Source: Myxocyprinus asiaticus
Taxonomy: Eukaryota; Chordata; Actinopteri; Cypriniformes; Catostomidae
Direction: 5' to 3'
Assembly: GCF_019703515.2 (NCBI RefSeq)
Contig: NC_059346.1
Coordinates: forward strand, 10,387,001 to 10,451,000
Length of the DNA: 64,000 bases
Under the pieces are notes generated by a model. That model made no database searches and was not told the origin of the DNA. It saw only the letters and a list, made by a program, of their open reading frames with translations. A program made the position numbers and the translations under genes. Shown in pieces: positions 22,592-32,699 of this stretch (within the stretch, counting starts at the first letter, position 1; every line of letters begins with the position of its first letter).

Positions 22592-23432
22592 AATGTTTTT
22601 CCCCCCAACTGTTTTCACCAAACTGTATCAGTATTAGGTTGCATTATAAGAGAGAAAAGAGGGAGAGAGAGATGGAAAACAAAGTGGCTGAGAGTCAGTA
22701 ACAGTGGTAGATTTGGGATTATGAGGGTCACACAGGATTTATATCAAATGTCCAAAAAAAAAAAAAAAAAAAAAAAAAGTTTTTTCAAGAGGTGACAATA
22801 GGGTGAAGGGAGCGAGTGAATGAGTGAGCCAGTCAGAGAGTGTGGGAGGTGTGATGGCAGTGAAGTGAAAAACCGAGTGAAAGAGAAAGGTAAGTGCTAC
22901 AGTGCAATCTCAGGAGATGACTCTGCTGGCCAACCTTCATAGCACTTCAACATTGAAAAACTGAATTGAGCGCGATGAGAGAAAGAGAGCAAGGGAGAGA
23001 GAAAGAAAGCAGAGAGTGAGCAAGGAGGATGATGGAGGGAGGGTGAAGTTAGCCATGGATGAGCTCCTGAATTTGAATTTAAAATTGGAGACAGTAGTGG
23101 GTCAGTCAGAGACACTGCATACTGATGTCTCATTATCCATCCGCTCCTCTGGTCTTGTCTTGTCTCGTCTCCTCTCCTCTATTCTCATCTCGTCTCCTTT
23201 TCTCCTGTCCCCTTTCCTTTCCTCTCTACTTGTCTCATTCCCTTTGCTCTCATCCCATCTCTTTTCCTCTCCTTGTTTGAACATGGCAGATGGCTTGCTG
23301 ATATTAAGAATCCCAAAAGATGCTTCTATTCTACTACTCCTCACACATGTTAACACACAGACTTGTTAACAAATCCAGACAGCTTTTGAACTAGACACAT
23401 TCTTTCTCCCCTCATACAGATTGCAATATGTG
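22592..23432. other. Gene-free purine- and pyrimidine-rich stretch
   Basis: A poly(A) run at 22754-22778, a GA-rich part at 22800-23040 and a CT-rich part at 23138-23275. Frames in this stretch have skewed composition and no domain. Confidence 0.6.
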
Positions 23433-23437
23433 TTTAA

Positions 23438-23510
23438 ACTAGGGTGACCATATTGTGGTTGTCCAAAAATAGGACAAGTCACTGGGGTTATGATTTAAAA
23501 GAAACATATT
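23438..23510. mobile_element. Terminal fragment of a hAT-like MITE
   Basis: CTAGGGTGACCATATTG followed by GTCCAAAAATAGGACA is an end motif I associate with fish hAT-type elements. No matching right end is seen, so it is treated as a truncated copy. Confidence 0.4.
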
Positions 23511-23675
23511 CTACACTTTTATTTTATTCTTTTACAGTTTTCCCCTGTTCCCATGTTTTCTGCACCCAAAACAGTCATAATTTAGTTTTTCATCACCATT
23601 TACATGACCACCCACTCTCTGACTAAAAATGAACACGTTTACAGGCACAATTATGCTTAAATGTTTTTCCTCTAT

Positions 23676-24587
23676 CCGTGTACCAGACTAAAAAATAACT
23701 ATGGAGCCACTGGCTTCCAAACTGAAACATTTAGGGTTAGCGTTAGAGTTTTTAGTTGCCAAATTACAAAATCCCTCGATTTATATGGTTGCTCAGAAAC
23801 AAGATAGAAAACCGAAGAAAAGAAAGACAGCTGATAGCAGATTAATCGGATGATAGTTTCAAAAATTTAAAAAAATATAAAAAATATCACATAAAGTATA
23901 GTGTATATAGTGTTAAATTGAAAGAAAATTTTAATAAAAAAATTCCAGATGCAATTAATTGTGCAACCAAAATACCAGTAATAATCAAGAAAGGAAAAAC
24001 AAAAAACCCCAAAAAACAAAACAAGATTTGGTACATAACAAAAATACATTGGGAACATTATTTTGAATTGTCTGCACTCCTAGGTGCCCTCACAAACAGA
24101 TAAGGGGGTAAAAAAAAAAAAAAAATGCACTCTTACCGTATTATTTACAGTAATTACAGCAGTAATTCCTCAAAAGTAGTTAATCAACGATTGCATGTTA
24201 CAAATGTCCGGTATTCCGGCAATCTGAAAGTCAGCTGTGAACTCACTGACGGCTGATTTACTGTATGATTTGCTGAGAAAGTGATTCTGATTCAAACTGC
24301 TTACCTGAGCTGAGTTCAAACCAGTTTCCTGAATCTTTTCAGCTGATTCCTTAAAAAGACCCGGTTCAAGAGTCATGTGTACGCAAATAGGACATAATCA
24401 AGACATACTGGCGCGCGCTCTAAAGATGTAATACAACAACTCACAAAATAACATCTGACAAAACTGCATATGAATGCACACAAAGTGTTCCCGACAGTAG
24501 CCAATGGCAACTAGATTTTAAAATATTGTTGCAATTATTTATTTTTTGTTGCATTTGTGGCCATATTACCCACAGTCTGGAGCCCTG
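23676..24587. mobile_element. Decayed hAT-type element
   Basis: The right end read inward is CAGGGCTCCAGACTG. A degraded partner, CCGTGTACCAGACTAAAAAA, followed by GGAGCCACTGGCTTCC, lies at 23676-23730. The right part includes GGCCATATTACCCACAG. No target duplication is recognisable and the frames inside (23867-24103, 24170-24376) have no transposase motif. Confidence 0.55.
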
Positions 24588-24879
24588 TAGGTCAAAAATG
24601 GTTCAAACAAATAATTATCAAAACAGGTAGATTTTTGCCCATTAAATCGATTTCACATTGCATGTAAACACTTTTACTGGCATTTTTACTGGCTTATTCA
24701 ATGTGTGCAAGTGTTGTGCACATGTCTGTTTTTGCTTTGACATTAAAAGCAGAGAATAATCAGATGATTTTAAATCTCATATACACACGGATTTCTTGCG
24801 TTGTTTGATTTTTAGAATAAGCTGATTTTGGTAGCTATCAGCGTATTGGTGTGCACGTAAATGCTCTCGGTAGCATTTT

Positions 24880-25131
24880 TTGAAGAAAATCTGAGCTTCT
24901 TTTTTCCATACAATGAAAATGTACAGTGACCAGGGGCTATCAAGGTCCAAAAAGGACTAAATAGCACCATAACAGCAACAAAAGTATCCCATTCGACCAG
25001 TTCACTATATTCCAAGTCTTTTGAATCCATACGATGGCTTTGTGTGGGCTAAAATTCAAGTATTCATTCACTGAAAGTTGCATGAGTAAGAGAATTATGA
25101 CAACATTTTTATTTTTTGGTGTACTATTCCT
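24880..25131. mobile_element. TTAA-type MITE fragment, right end intact (copy 2)
   Basis: CCATACAATGAAAATGTACA and GACCAGGGGCTATCAAGG lead to the terminal ACTATTCCTTTAA (TTAA at 25132-25135). These are landmarks of the same family as 1551-1760. The left end is not seen. Confidence 0.5.
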
Positions 25132-25135
25132 TTAA

Positions 25136-25348
25136 ACGGTGGCCTTTTCTACTGTATCTTTAAGACATCTATATGTAAATGACCTCTGTTATGACTGGCT
25201 TAACTAAGCATGTGAAATGAACAACAAATGCCCCGACCAAGTTGCTGAATACTAAATTGGTGATGAGATGTAAAAGGGATCATGGTTGTGACATCATATC
25301 ATAGACAATTTCAAACTGTGACCCATTTTTGCAGCAGTTTTGCTGCAG

Positions 25349-25379
<31 letters not shown>

Positions 25380-26100
25380 AGCTTGGAAAATCCTGTGTTT
25401 CATGATATGCTCCCTTTAAGATGTTCTATGAATCTTTCATTGGAATGATGTAACGGAGTTTATAAATCTAAAAATACACCTCCTGGAGAATCTCAGGAGG
25501 GACATACAGTATGAACCCTGACAATTTTAGACGCACATCTCAGTGTCACAGTCCTGTGTTTCCACCACCAACCTGTAATTATGTGGCTGCCATGTCATTG
25601 ACTTTCTGCCTTGGTGGAGCCGCGTGTGTAAGAGTCATTAACAGAGGGATGGAAAGTGCCTCTCCTCGCAGAATACTAATATGCTAATTTAGATTTGGCA
25701 AAACTCAATGTTTTTCTTCAGCAGTCTCAATGCACACCACCCCCCTCACACCACACACAAAATAATTTACTCACACTGACTGAAGCGTGGCAAGGGCAAG
25801 GGCAAACGAGAGAAGGAGACAATGATTGAAAAGAGGCCTGTAAGAGCGACTGGCACCTAAAAGAGGGGGGTCGGGGGAAGTAATGTGCTGGTTTCATCAG
25901 AGCCATTTTCCATTGATTGGCTGATGGAGCAGAATACCAAGAACAGAGTTTAAGAGCTACATGTCTTGCCACTTACTGCTGTAGTGCTTTATGTGCGCAC
26001 GTACACACGTCCCCCCCCCCCCCCAAAACACACACGCGTATGTATATACTGTACATGCACACACATTCGAATACAAATTTACACACACATATATGCAAAT
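25136..26100. other. Gene-free stretch
   Basis: A 26-base T run at 25350-25375, a possible conserved non-coding block at 25500-25720, a run of C at 26012-26023 and short CA runs near 26025-26090. No gene is seen. Confidence 0.45.
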
Positions 26101-26101
26101 A

Positions 26102-26185
26102 GGCCTAGTAGTCAATGCACCTGCTCTGATACAGCCATGGTGCTCAAAGGTGACCCAAGTTTGAGGTGGGTTCGCAGTCCTTTTC
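26102..26185 (+). ncRNA. tRNA-like SINE fragment
   Basis: CCTAGTAGTCAATGCACCTG resembles a degraded A box region, and GGGTTCGCAGTCC at 26168-26180 resembles a B box. Only the head is visible. Confidence 0.35.
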
Positions 26186-26452
26186 CCCTCCTCTTCTCTC
26201 CATCATTTTCTTTCAACTTTTGACTACTTCTGTCAAGATACCAGAAAGTGCCAAAAAGCCAAAGATTTAATAAAAAAAATAAAAAATAGTTACAGCAAAA
26301 CAGGGCTGAACAGAAGTGATTCTGAGACTGTGACATCATTTTTGCAAAATTATATTACATAGTTCATTACACATATCGTGACAGTTCTGAGGTGAACGTC
26401 CACTGTTTGGTGCTAAAAGAGAGTTAAATGTTCTCCCAAACAGATGAGGATT

Positions 26453-26900
26453 TTACTCTATTGAGTTTTAAATCTACCTCCCTACCCTAAACCTTAAACC
26501 TAAACCTAACCAATAGTGTCATACAAAGCAAATGTGAAATGAAAAGCACAATTGCTAAAGCAACCACATAATTTTTTGTGCTTCTATGACACTTTGGCTC
26601 ACGTGTTGACTCTTGTGTGCTCTTCAGGATTCGTACTCCTGTCCTTTGCATCATGAATGAAACACTCTATCAGTCGAGCTACTGTGCAATATCATTGCAC
26701 TCACAAAAGCTTTTAAATGTAGTTGATTATGTAACACAGACGTTAAAATTTTTGCCTTGCGCGATAGTAAAAGTGTTTTGATGTCATAAGGTAGTATTTT
26801 GTGAGGAAAAGAACAAAAAGTGTTTATGGACTGGTAATATGCCATTTTACTTGTGATTTGTGTGAAAGGGAGAAAAAAGTAATTGTTGTTGTAGGACCTC
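26453..26900 (-). repeat. SINE-containing dispersed repeat, copy B1
   Basis: A tRNA-like head on the minus strand has TAGCTCGACTGATAGAG (plus 26665-26681) as A box and GTACGAATCCT (26627-26637) as a degraded B box. Downstream of it on that strand are AATTGTGCTTTTCATTTCAC and GGTTAGGTTTAGGTTTAAGG. Upstream sequence up to about 26900 is also shared with copy B2 at 55740-56110, so the conserved unit is larger than the SINE itself. Confidence 0.6.
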
Positions 26901-27020
26901 TAGTGTTCATTTCACCAGGAAACTGCCATGATACGTACAGTACAACGATCCAGGTAAAAATCATTTTGAAAAAATGATGGTGTAGTAACGTGATTCTGTG
27001 AAACCAGTTTGAAAGCATTT

Positions 27021-27057
27021 TAAAAAATAAAAAATAAAAAATAAAAAATAAAAAATA
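27021..27057. repeat. (AAAAAT)n microsatellite
   Basis: Six tandem hexamer-like units. Confidence 0.9.
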
Positions 27058-28080
27058 CATAGTGAACACATCATATTTTCATTTTTTTAAATAAAAGCAC
27101 AATTTTAGTAGAATTTTATTTTCATGAACGCAAACTGGTTGATATTCTGATGAAAACAAACAAAATCATGTTTTGATTTAAACTAAAATTAAAACTGCAT
27201 AAAAGAATAAAACAGAGCAATAATCTAAGATAGGCAGTGCATTACAGATATTTTACCATGGTTAAGGAGTGTTCTTAGGCATTATGAAAAGTGGAGCGTT
27301 TAAAAACCAATAAAAAGGGCAGCAGCAGTATTATTAAAGACACCAGTGTTCAATAAATAGTTGATTTCATTGATTCATATAGTTCACTGGCCTTAATATG
27401 ATGTGATTAAATCCTTGTCAATTATATAAATACTAGACATGCTGATTCAGACAGCACCATTTCCTGAAAATGGGCCACATACACACTCAAACACACTCTG
27501 AGAAATAGCCGTGTCATAAGATCTAGCAGCATGAACTTTACCGATGTAATCTCATCCACCCCACTAACATAGATCACAGCTCGTCTCACTGAGCAGCGCT
27601 ACAGCACTCTAATCCAATCCACAGCAATTAAAACTAAGAGCTGGATTATACACATTCCCCTGTTCAGCCTGACCTACAGGACTTGAGATAAACCACCTTG
27701 CATAACATAACACACTCGCCGAAGTGCTGACGGAGTTACTCTCTCCATCGCAGGACTCGCCGGAGAATCGGCTAATTAACGTCATAATAGAAGTGCCTAG
27801 TCAGGCACTTTAAGAGCCCTTCCAAGACAAGAAACAAGAACAAACAGTGTGTATATGTGTGTGTCTGTGGGCACCTGATATTCACATAGAGGGAGGTATT
27901 GATCTAACAATGTCAGATTCAATGAGAGCTCAGTGTAAGAGCAGCAGGATTATACATCAGAGGTGCACTGTGACCCTCCTCTCATCAGTGACTTAATTCG
28001 AACCCTCGTCCCCAGGAGAGAACAAACAGGATATGTGGGTATTAGTGCATCAGTCTAGGAACAGTTTGTCAGGTTAAAGC
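27058..28080. other. Gene-free stretch, partly unique
   Basis: The part 27480-27830 has mixed composition, no repeat hallmark and several short palindromic or homeobox-like TAAT motifs. It is a candidate for conservation testing. No gene is seen. Confidence 0.45.
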
Positions 28081-28205
28081 AGTTAAAGCAGTAGCGGATC
28101 CTGGCATAGGCGATATAGGCAGCCACCTAGGGCGGCAACGTTCTCTGGGGTGGCACAACAGGGTACCTGATTGAACATTGTGATGTGAGAAAGGTGCCTC
28201 AAATC

Positions 28206-28208
<3 letters not shown>

Positions 28209-28247
<39 letters not shown>
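28209..28247. repeat. (TA)n array at the left Tc1 border
   Basis: About 19 TA units ending at the first base of the terminal repeat. The frames rich in alternating I and Y around it are artefacts. Confidence 0.95.
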
Positions 28248-28250
<3 letters not shown>

Positions 28251-29485
28251 TGGCTGCCAAAGGTTTGGAATAATGTACAAATTTTGCTCTTATGGAAAGA
28301 AATTGGTACTTTTATTCACCAAAGTGGCATTCAACTGATCGCAATGTATAGTCAGGACATTAATAATGTGAAAAATTAATATTACAGTTTGAAAAAAATT
28401 ACTACTTCAAAGAGTTCTCATCAAAAAATCCTCCATGTGCAGAAATGACAGCTTTGTAGATCCTTGGCATTCTAGCTGTCAGTTTGTCCAGATACTCAGG
28501 AGACATTTCACCCCACGCTTCCTGTAGCACTTGCCATAGATGTGGCTGTCTTGTCAGGCACTTCTTACGCACCTTACAGTCTAGCTGATCCCACAAAAGC
28601 TCAATGGGGTTAAGATCCATAACATTCTTTTCCAATTATCTGTTGTCCAATGTCTATGTTTCTTTGCCCACTCTAAGCTTTTCTTTTTGTTTTTCTGTTT
28701 CAAAAGTGGCTTTTTCTTTGTAATTCTTCCCATAAGGCCTGCACCCCTGAGTCTTCTCTTTACTGTTGTACATGAAACTGGTGTTGAGTGGGTAGAATTC
28801 AATGAAGCTGTCAGCTGAGGACATGTGAGGCATCTATTTCTGAAACTAGAGGCTCTGATGTACTTATCCTCTTGTTTAGTTGTACATCTGGCCTTACACA
28901 TCTCTTTCTGTCCTTGTTAGAGCCAGTTGTCCTTTGTCTTTGAAGACTGTAGTGTACATCTTTGTATGAAATCTTCAGTTTTTTATTTTTTTTGGTTTGT
29001 TTTTTTTTTTTTTTTTGGCAATTTCAAGCATTGTATAGCCTTCATTCCTAAAAACAATGATTGACTGACGAGTTTCTAGAGAAAGCTGTTTATTTTTTGC
29101 CATTTTTGACCTAATATTGTCCTGAAGACACATCAGTCTATTGCATACTGTGGCAACTCAAAAACAAACACAAAGACAATGTTAAGCTTCATTTAACAAA
29201 CCAAATAGCTTTCAGCTGTGTTTGATATAATGGCAAGTGATTTTCTAGTACCAAATTAGCAATTTAGCATGATTACTCAAGGATAAGGTGTTGGAGTGAT
29301 GGCTGCTGCAAATGGGACCTGTCTAGATTTGATCAAAAATGACTTCTTTTCAAATAGTGGTGTTGCTGTTTTTTACATCAGTAATATCCTGACTATACTT
29401 TGTGATCAGTTGAATGCCACTTTGGTGAATTAAAGTACCAATTTCCTTCCGAAACAGCAAAAGTTGTACATTATTCCAAACTTTT

Positions 29486-29488
<3 letters not shown>
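28248..29488 (-). mobile_element. Tc1-like transposon with internal deletion
   Basis: It begins CACTGGCTGCCAAAGGTTTG beside TA (28246-28247). The right end reads ACTTTTGGC and then dissolves into a TA array, so its last bases are lost. The terminal repeats are long: the first 120 or so bases recur inverted near 29370-29488. A transposase pseudogene runs on the minus strand. At about 1.24 kb it is shorter than a full fish Tc1 of roughly 1.6 kb. Confidence 0.85.
28402..29103 (-). pseudogene. Tc1 transposase pseudogene lacking the DDE core
   Basis: The start ATG is at 29103-29101 and opens with MAKNKQLSLETRQSIIV, a typical N-terminal helix-turn-helix. After an expanded lysine (A-rich) run the middle part continues at 28901-28600 with SSFRNRCLTC, KRRLRGAGLMGR and WTTDNWKR. 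Then the sequence jumps directly to DLNPIELLWDQL and the usual C-terminus GGFFDENS (28402-28600). About 130 residues with the first two catalytic aspartates are missing and only the E of NPIE remains. The protein would have cut and pasted the element at TA sites. It cannot be active. Confidence 0.88.

Positions 29489-29536
<48 letters not shown>
29489..29536. repeat. (AT)n array between two Tc1 copies
   Basis: About 24 AT units joining the damaged right end of 28248-29488 to the next copy. Confidence 0.95.
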
Positions 29537-29539
<3 letters not shown>

Positions 29540-29541
29540 CA

Positions 29542-29970
29542 CACTGGTGGCCAAAAGTTTGGAATAATGTACAGATTTTACTCTTATGGAAAGAAATTGG
29601 TACTTTTATTCACCAAAGTGGCATTCAACTGATCACACTGATCAGGACATTAATAATGTGAAAAATTACTAATACAATTTGAAAAAAAATGTTCAGAATT
29701 TCTTAAACTGCTTCAAAGTGTCCTCATCAAAAAATCCTCCACGTGCAGCAATGACAGCTTTGTAGATTGGAATGATGGCTGCTGGAAATGGGGCCTGTCT
29801 AGATTTGATCAAAACTGACTTTTTCAAATAGTGATGGTGCTGTTTTTTACATCAGTAATGTCCTCACTATACTTTGTGATCAGTTGAATGCCACTTTGGT
29901 GAATTAAAGTACCAATTTCCTTCCGAAAGAGCAAAATCTGAACATTATTCCATACTTTTGGCTGCCAGTA
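29542..29970. mobile_element. Short Tc1 deletion derivative
   Basis: The left end CACTGGTGGCCAAAAGTTTG is mirrored by CTTTTGGCTGCCAGTA at the right. The outer 150 bases on each side are inverted copies of each other and match the ends of 28248-29488. The coding region is gone. It is a MITE-like derivative of the same family. Confidence 0.85.
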
Positions 29971-30021
29971 TATAATATATATATATATGTATATATTATA
30001 CATGTATATGTGTATATACAG

Positions 30022-30102
<81 letters not shown>
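29971..30102. repeat. Compound TA / TACA microsatellite
   Basis: Imperfect TA and TATG units, then TACA units at about 30021-30045, then a pure TA run to 30102. Confidence 0.95.
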
Positions 30103-30107
<5 letters not shown>

Positions 30108-30137
30108 CTATATTCATTGTCTAGTTATTTTTATTTA

Positions 30138-30550
30138 TAGGGATAGTTTACCCAAAAATTTAAATTCTCTCATCATTTACTCACCCTCATGCCATTCCAT
30201 TCTTTCTTTTGCAGAATACAAATGAATATTTTTAGAAGAATATCTCAGCTCTGTAGGTCCATAAAATGCAAGTGAATGTTGGCCAGAATGTTGAAGCTCC
30301 AAAAAGCACATAAAGGCAGCATAAAATTTATCCATAAGACTCCAGTGGTTAAATCCATCTTTTCAGAAGTGACATGATAGATGAGGGCAAGAAACAGATC
30401 AATATTTAAGTCCCTTTTTACTCTAAATCTCCACTTACACTTTCAGATGTGAAAGTGAAACTAAACAGGCATCAAATGTGACTTTTAGATGTGAAAGTGG
30501 AGATTTAGAGTATAAAAAGGACTTAAATATTGATCTGTTTCTCATGTTGT
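30138..30550. mobile_element. TTAA-type MITE, left half and palindromic centre (copy 3)
   Basis: GGGATAGTTTACCCAAAAAT opens the copy. Family landmarks follow: CATCATTTACTCACCCTCAT, CTCAGCTCTGTAGGTCCATA and AAGACTCCAGTGGTTAAATC. The centre is an inverted repeat: AACAGATCAATATTTAAGTC at about 30395 is answered by GACTTAAATATTGATCTGTT at about 30520. The right terminus is missing. Confidence 0.7.
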
Positions 30551-30624
30551 TGTTGATATTAAGGGGGGCGCCACATCTGATCTCGCCTAGGGCACCAAGT
30601 AAGCCAGAACCGCCACTGTGTTAA

Positions 30625-30785
30625 AGGGAAAACCGATGTGACTTTCTTCCTTGAAGATGTTAGGCAGAATGACAGTCTGTCACTCAGTAATACACGGCAT
30701 ATCATCTCCTTTTGTGTTTCATGGAAAAAAGAAAGTCATACGGATTTGGAACACCATGAGGGTGAGTAAATGATGACATAAGTGA
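30625..30785. mobile_element. TTAA-type MITE, internally deleted (copy 4)
   Basis: It starts at TTAA (30621-30624) with AGGGAAAACC. GATGTTAGGCAGAATGACAG sits in the middle, and GAAAGTCATACGGATTTGG and GAGGGTGAGTAAATGATGAC lead to the right. Part of the left arm is missing. GATGTTAGGCAGAATGA also occurs inverted in copy 1 near 1725. Confidence 0.6.
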
Positions 30786-31009
30786 ACTTCGTGACACACA
30801 GGAGAGAATGGTACTCGGAAAGAGGGAGAATGCACAGACACACACACACACAGCAATCATTCACTAGTTACCTCTGGAACATCCCTGTACCACCTGGAAC
30901 ATAAAGCCTCAGAGGTAGTAGACTGGAACAGAAAGTGTGACATTGGCCAGAAAGTTCACACACTAGAGTTGATATTTCTCATGCTTTTGGCAATGTTCCA
31001 AAATTTTGA

Positions 31010-31990
31010 ACAAAATCTGACCAAAAAGAAGGTGTTTTTAATTTTTTTTTTTTTATTTGTTGCGGTAATTCCAAAAAGTTTGCCAGTGAGAACTTTCAGG
31101 AAAACTTCATATTGTCTGTTAAACAACTTCTTACTGCTATTGGTCCATGTCATCGATGGGTGTGACCCAGTGCTTAACCTACTTTGACGGCAACATCTTT
31201 TTCACTCAGTTGACATCAGTCAACATGAATATACTGGAGTGAAGATTTGCCGAGCTGGTGCAAACTTACCAACATCTAGGATTGCCAACTTTCTACCAGC
31301 CAAATACAGGACATTCGAGCTTTAAATAAGGGACCTTCAGCGGGGCTCCGGCGTGAGACGCAGTGCAATGGTTAAAGAGGTCCACCTAGAGCTTGTTTAT
31401 ATAGGAAAACAACTGAAAAACAGCACAAACGGATGAATTTTCCATTACATTCGACCCAAATCATTATCAAAGGACAAAGAATATTTACCTTAGCCATCAG
31501 TGGATGATATATTGTGTATATGCATTTTTCATATAGCCTACACATTGTATTTTCAGTTACAAGTATGTCTTTTTGTGGTCTGACAGCATGAATGAAACCT
31601 CTTCAAAGATACATACAGAGAAATTGCATAGAAATTTCTAATCTTTCAGTTTGGGCAGTTAAACCAGTTTCATACACTAACCTGCAAACTTATCAACACC
31701 ACTTTTAATTCTTGAAGAAGTAGAAAAACCCTTCGTAACTTTTGTGTGTATGCGTCCTGTGCAAGGAGCTCTAAAATACCCGTCCTATGTTGTGATATCT
31801 GTGCCTTGTGACCTGCTTCAGTAAATGTTATATCACCCCCTTGTGGGTTCCCTATTATACGGGACGGTTGGCAACCCTACCTGCATCTATACGATCGTTT
31901 GCGTAGAGACATTTTACAAGACCATGTCATGTGATTTATTTTATATTAAGCCGGTAAAATAAAATAAAATATACAATAACAGATAGTAAC
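31010..31990 (+). repeat. Unnamed dispersed repeat, copy A2
   Basis: The parts 31010-31276 and 31880-31990 together match copy A1 at 10165-10480. The 603-base insert at 31277-31879 interrupts the match. Beyond 31940 the copies share only short stretches such as ACAATAACAGA. Confidence 0.6.
31277..31879. mobile_element. hAT-type MITE inside copy A2
   Basis: The left end TAGGATTGCCAAC is mirrored by GTTGGCAACCCTA on the right. Flanking 8-mers CCAACATC (31269-31276) and CCTGCATC (31880-31887) share six bases. The uninterrupted sequence in copy A1 confirms the insertion point. No coding sequence is seen. Confidence 0.75.
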
Positions 31991-32010
31991 CGGTGCACAT
32001 GGTCACATAC

Positions 32011-32690
32011 ACTCACTGACCACTTTATTAGGTACACCTGTACACCTACTTATTCATGTGATTATCTAATCAGCCAATAGTGTGGCAGCAGTGCAATGCA
32101 TAAAATAATGCAGATATGGGTCAGGAGCTTCAGTTAATGTTCACATCATACATTAGAATGGGGGAAAAATGTGATCTGCAGTGAGCCTACCATCTGTGTA
32201 CCTCAGCAGAAATCAAGATTCATCAGACCAGGCTATGTTTTTCCAGTCTTTAACTGTCCAGTTTTGGTGAGCCTGTGTCCAATGCAGCCTCAGCTTTCTG
32301 TTCTTGGCTGACAGAAATGGAACATGGTCTTCTGCTGTTGTAGCACATTTGCCTCAAAGTTCGACATGTTGTGCATTCTGAGACGCTACTCTGCTCACTA
32401 CAATTATACAGAGGGGGTTATCTGAGTTACCGTAGTCTTTCTGTCAGCTCAAACCAGTCTGGCCATTCTCCATTGACCTCTCTCCTCAACAAGGCGTTTC
32501 CGTCCACAGTACTGCCGCTCACTGGATGTTTGTTACAGAAATACTCAAACCAGCCCGTCTGGCACCAAAAATCATGTCACGGTCGAAATCACAGAGATCA
32601 CATTTTTTCCCCCATTCTGATGATCGAACTTTGAACAACGAACTTCGCCGTGAGTTTATAAGAGCCTTAGGCTGGTTTATGATGGTTTTC
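32011..32690 (-). mobile_element. Rearranged Tc1/mariner-like copy
   Basis: ACCACTTTATTAGGTACACC at 32020-32039 is the terminal repeat of a widespread fish Tc1/mariner family. A plus-strand piece with GAATGGGGGAAAAATGTGAT follows (32156-32175). From about 32180 the sequence is reversed: minus-strand reading gives CTGGACAGTTAAAGACTGG and other transposase-gene landmarks, up to a second inverted copy of the same 5' piece at about 32600-32625. The transposase gene is thus broken and bracketed by two copies of its 5' region. Plus-strand frames 32371-32708 are antisense to it. Confidence 0.65.
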
Positions 32691-32699
32691 AGCAGGGCA

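Larger units (their letters stand above)
28089..30618. mobile_element. Composite hAT-type element holding Tc1 copies and a MITE
   Basis: The left end reads CAGTAGCGGATCCTGGCATA and the right end read inward reads CAGTGGCGGTTCTGGCTTAC. Flanking 8-mers are AGTTAAAG (28081-28088) and TGTTAAAG (30619-30626), seven of eight identical. Both ends carry a CCTAGGGC motif a little further in. Own sequence is only about 28089-28205 and 30555-30618. The interior is filled by two Tc1-type insertions, long TA arrays and a TTAA-type MITE. Its right duplication overlaps the TTAA at the start of the MITE that follows. Confidence 0.75.

Noticed and set aside
23016..23369. Plus- and minus-strand ORFs in a CT-rich part
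   Set aside because: Composition-driven frames rich in serine and leucine or in arginine and glutamate.
28069..30225. Frames of alternating isoleucine and tyrosine
   Set aside because: Translation of TA arrays on either strand.
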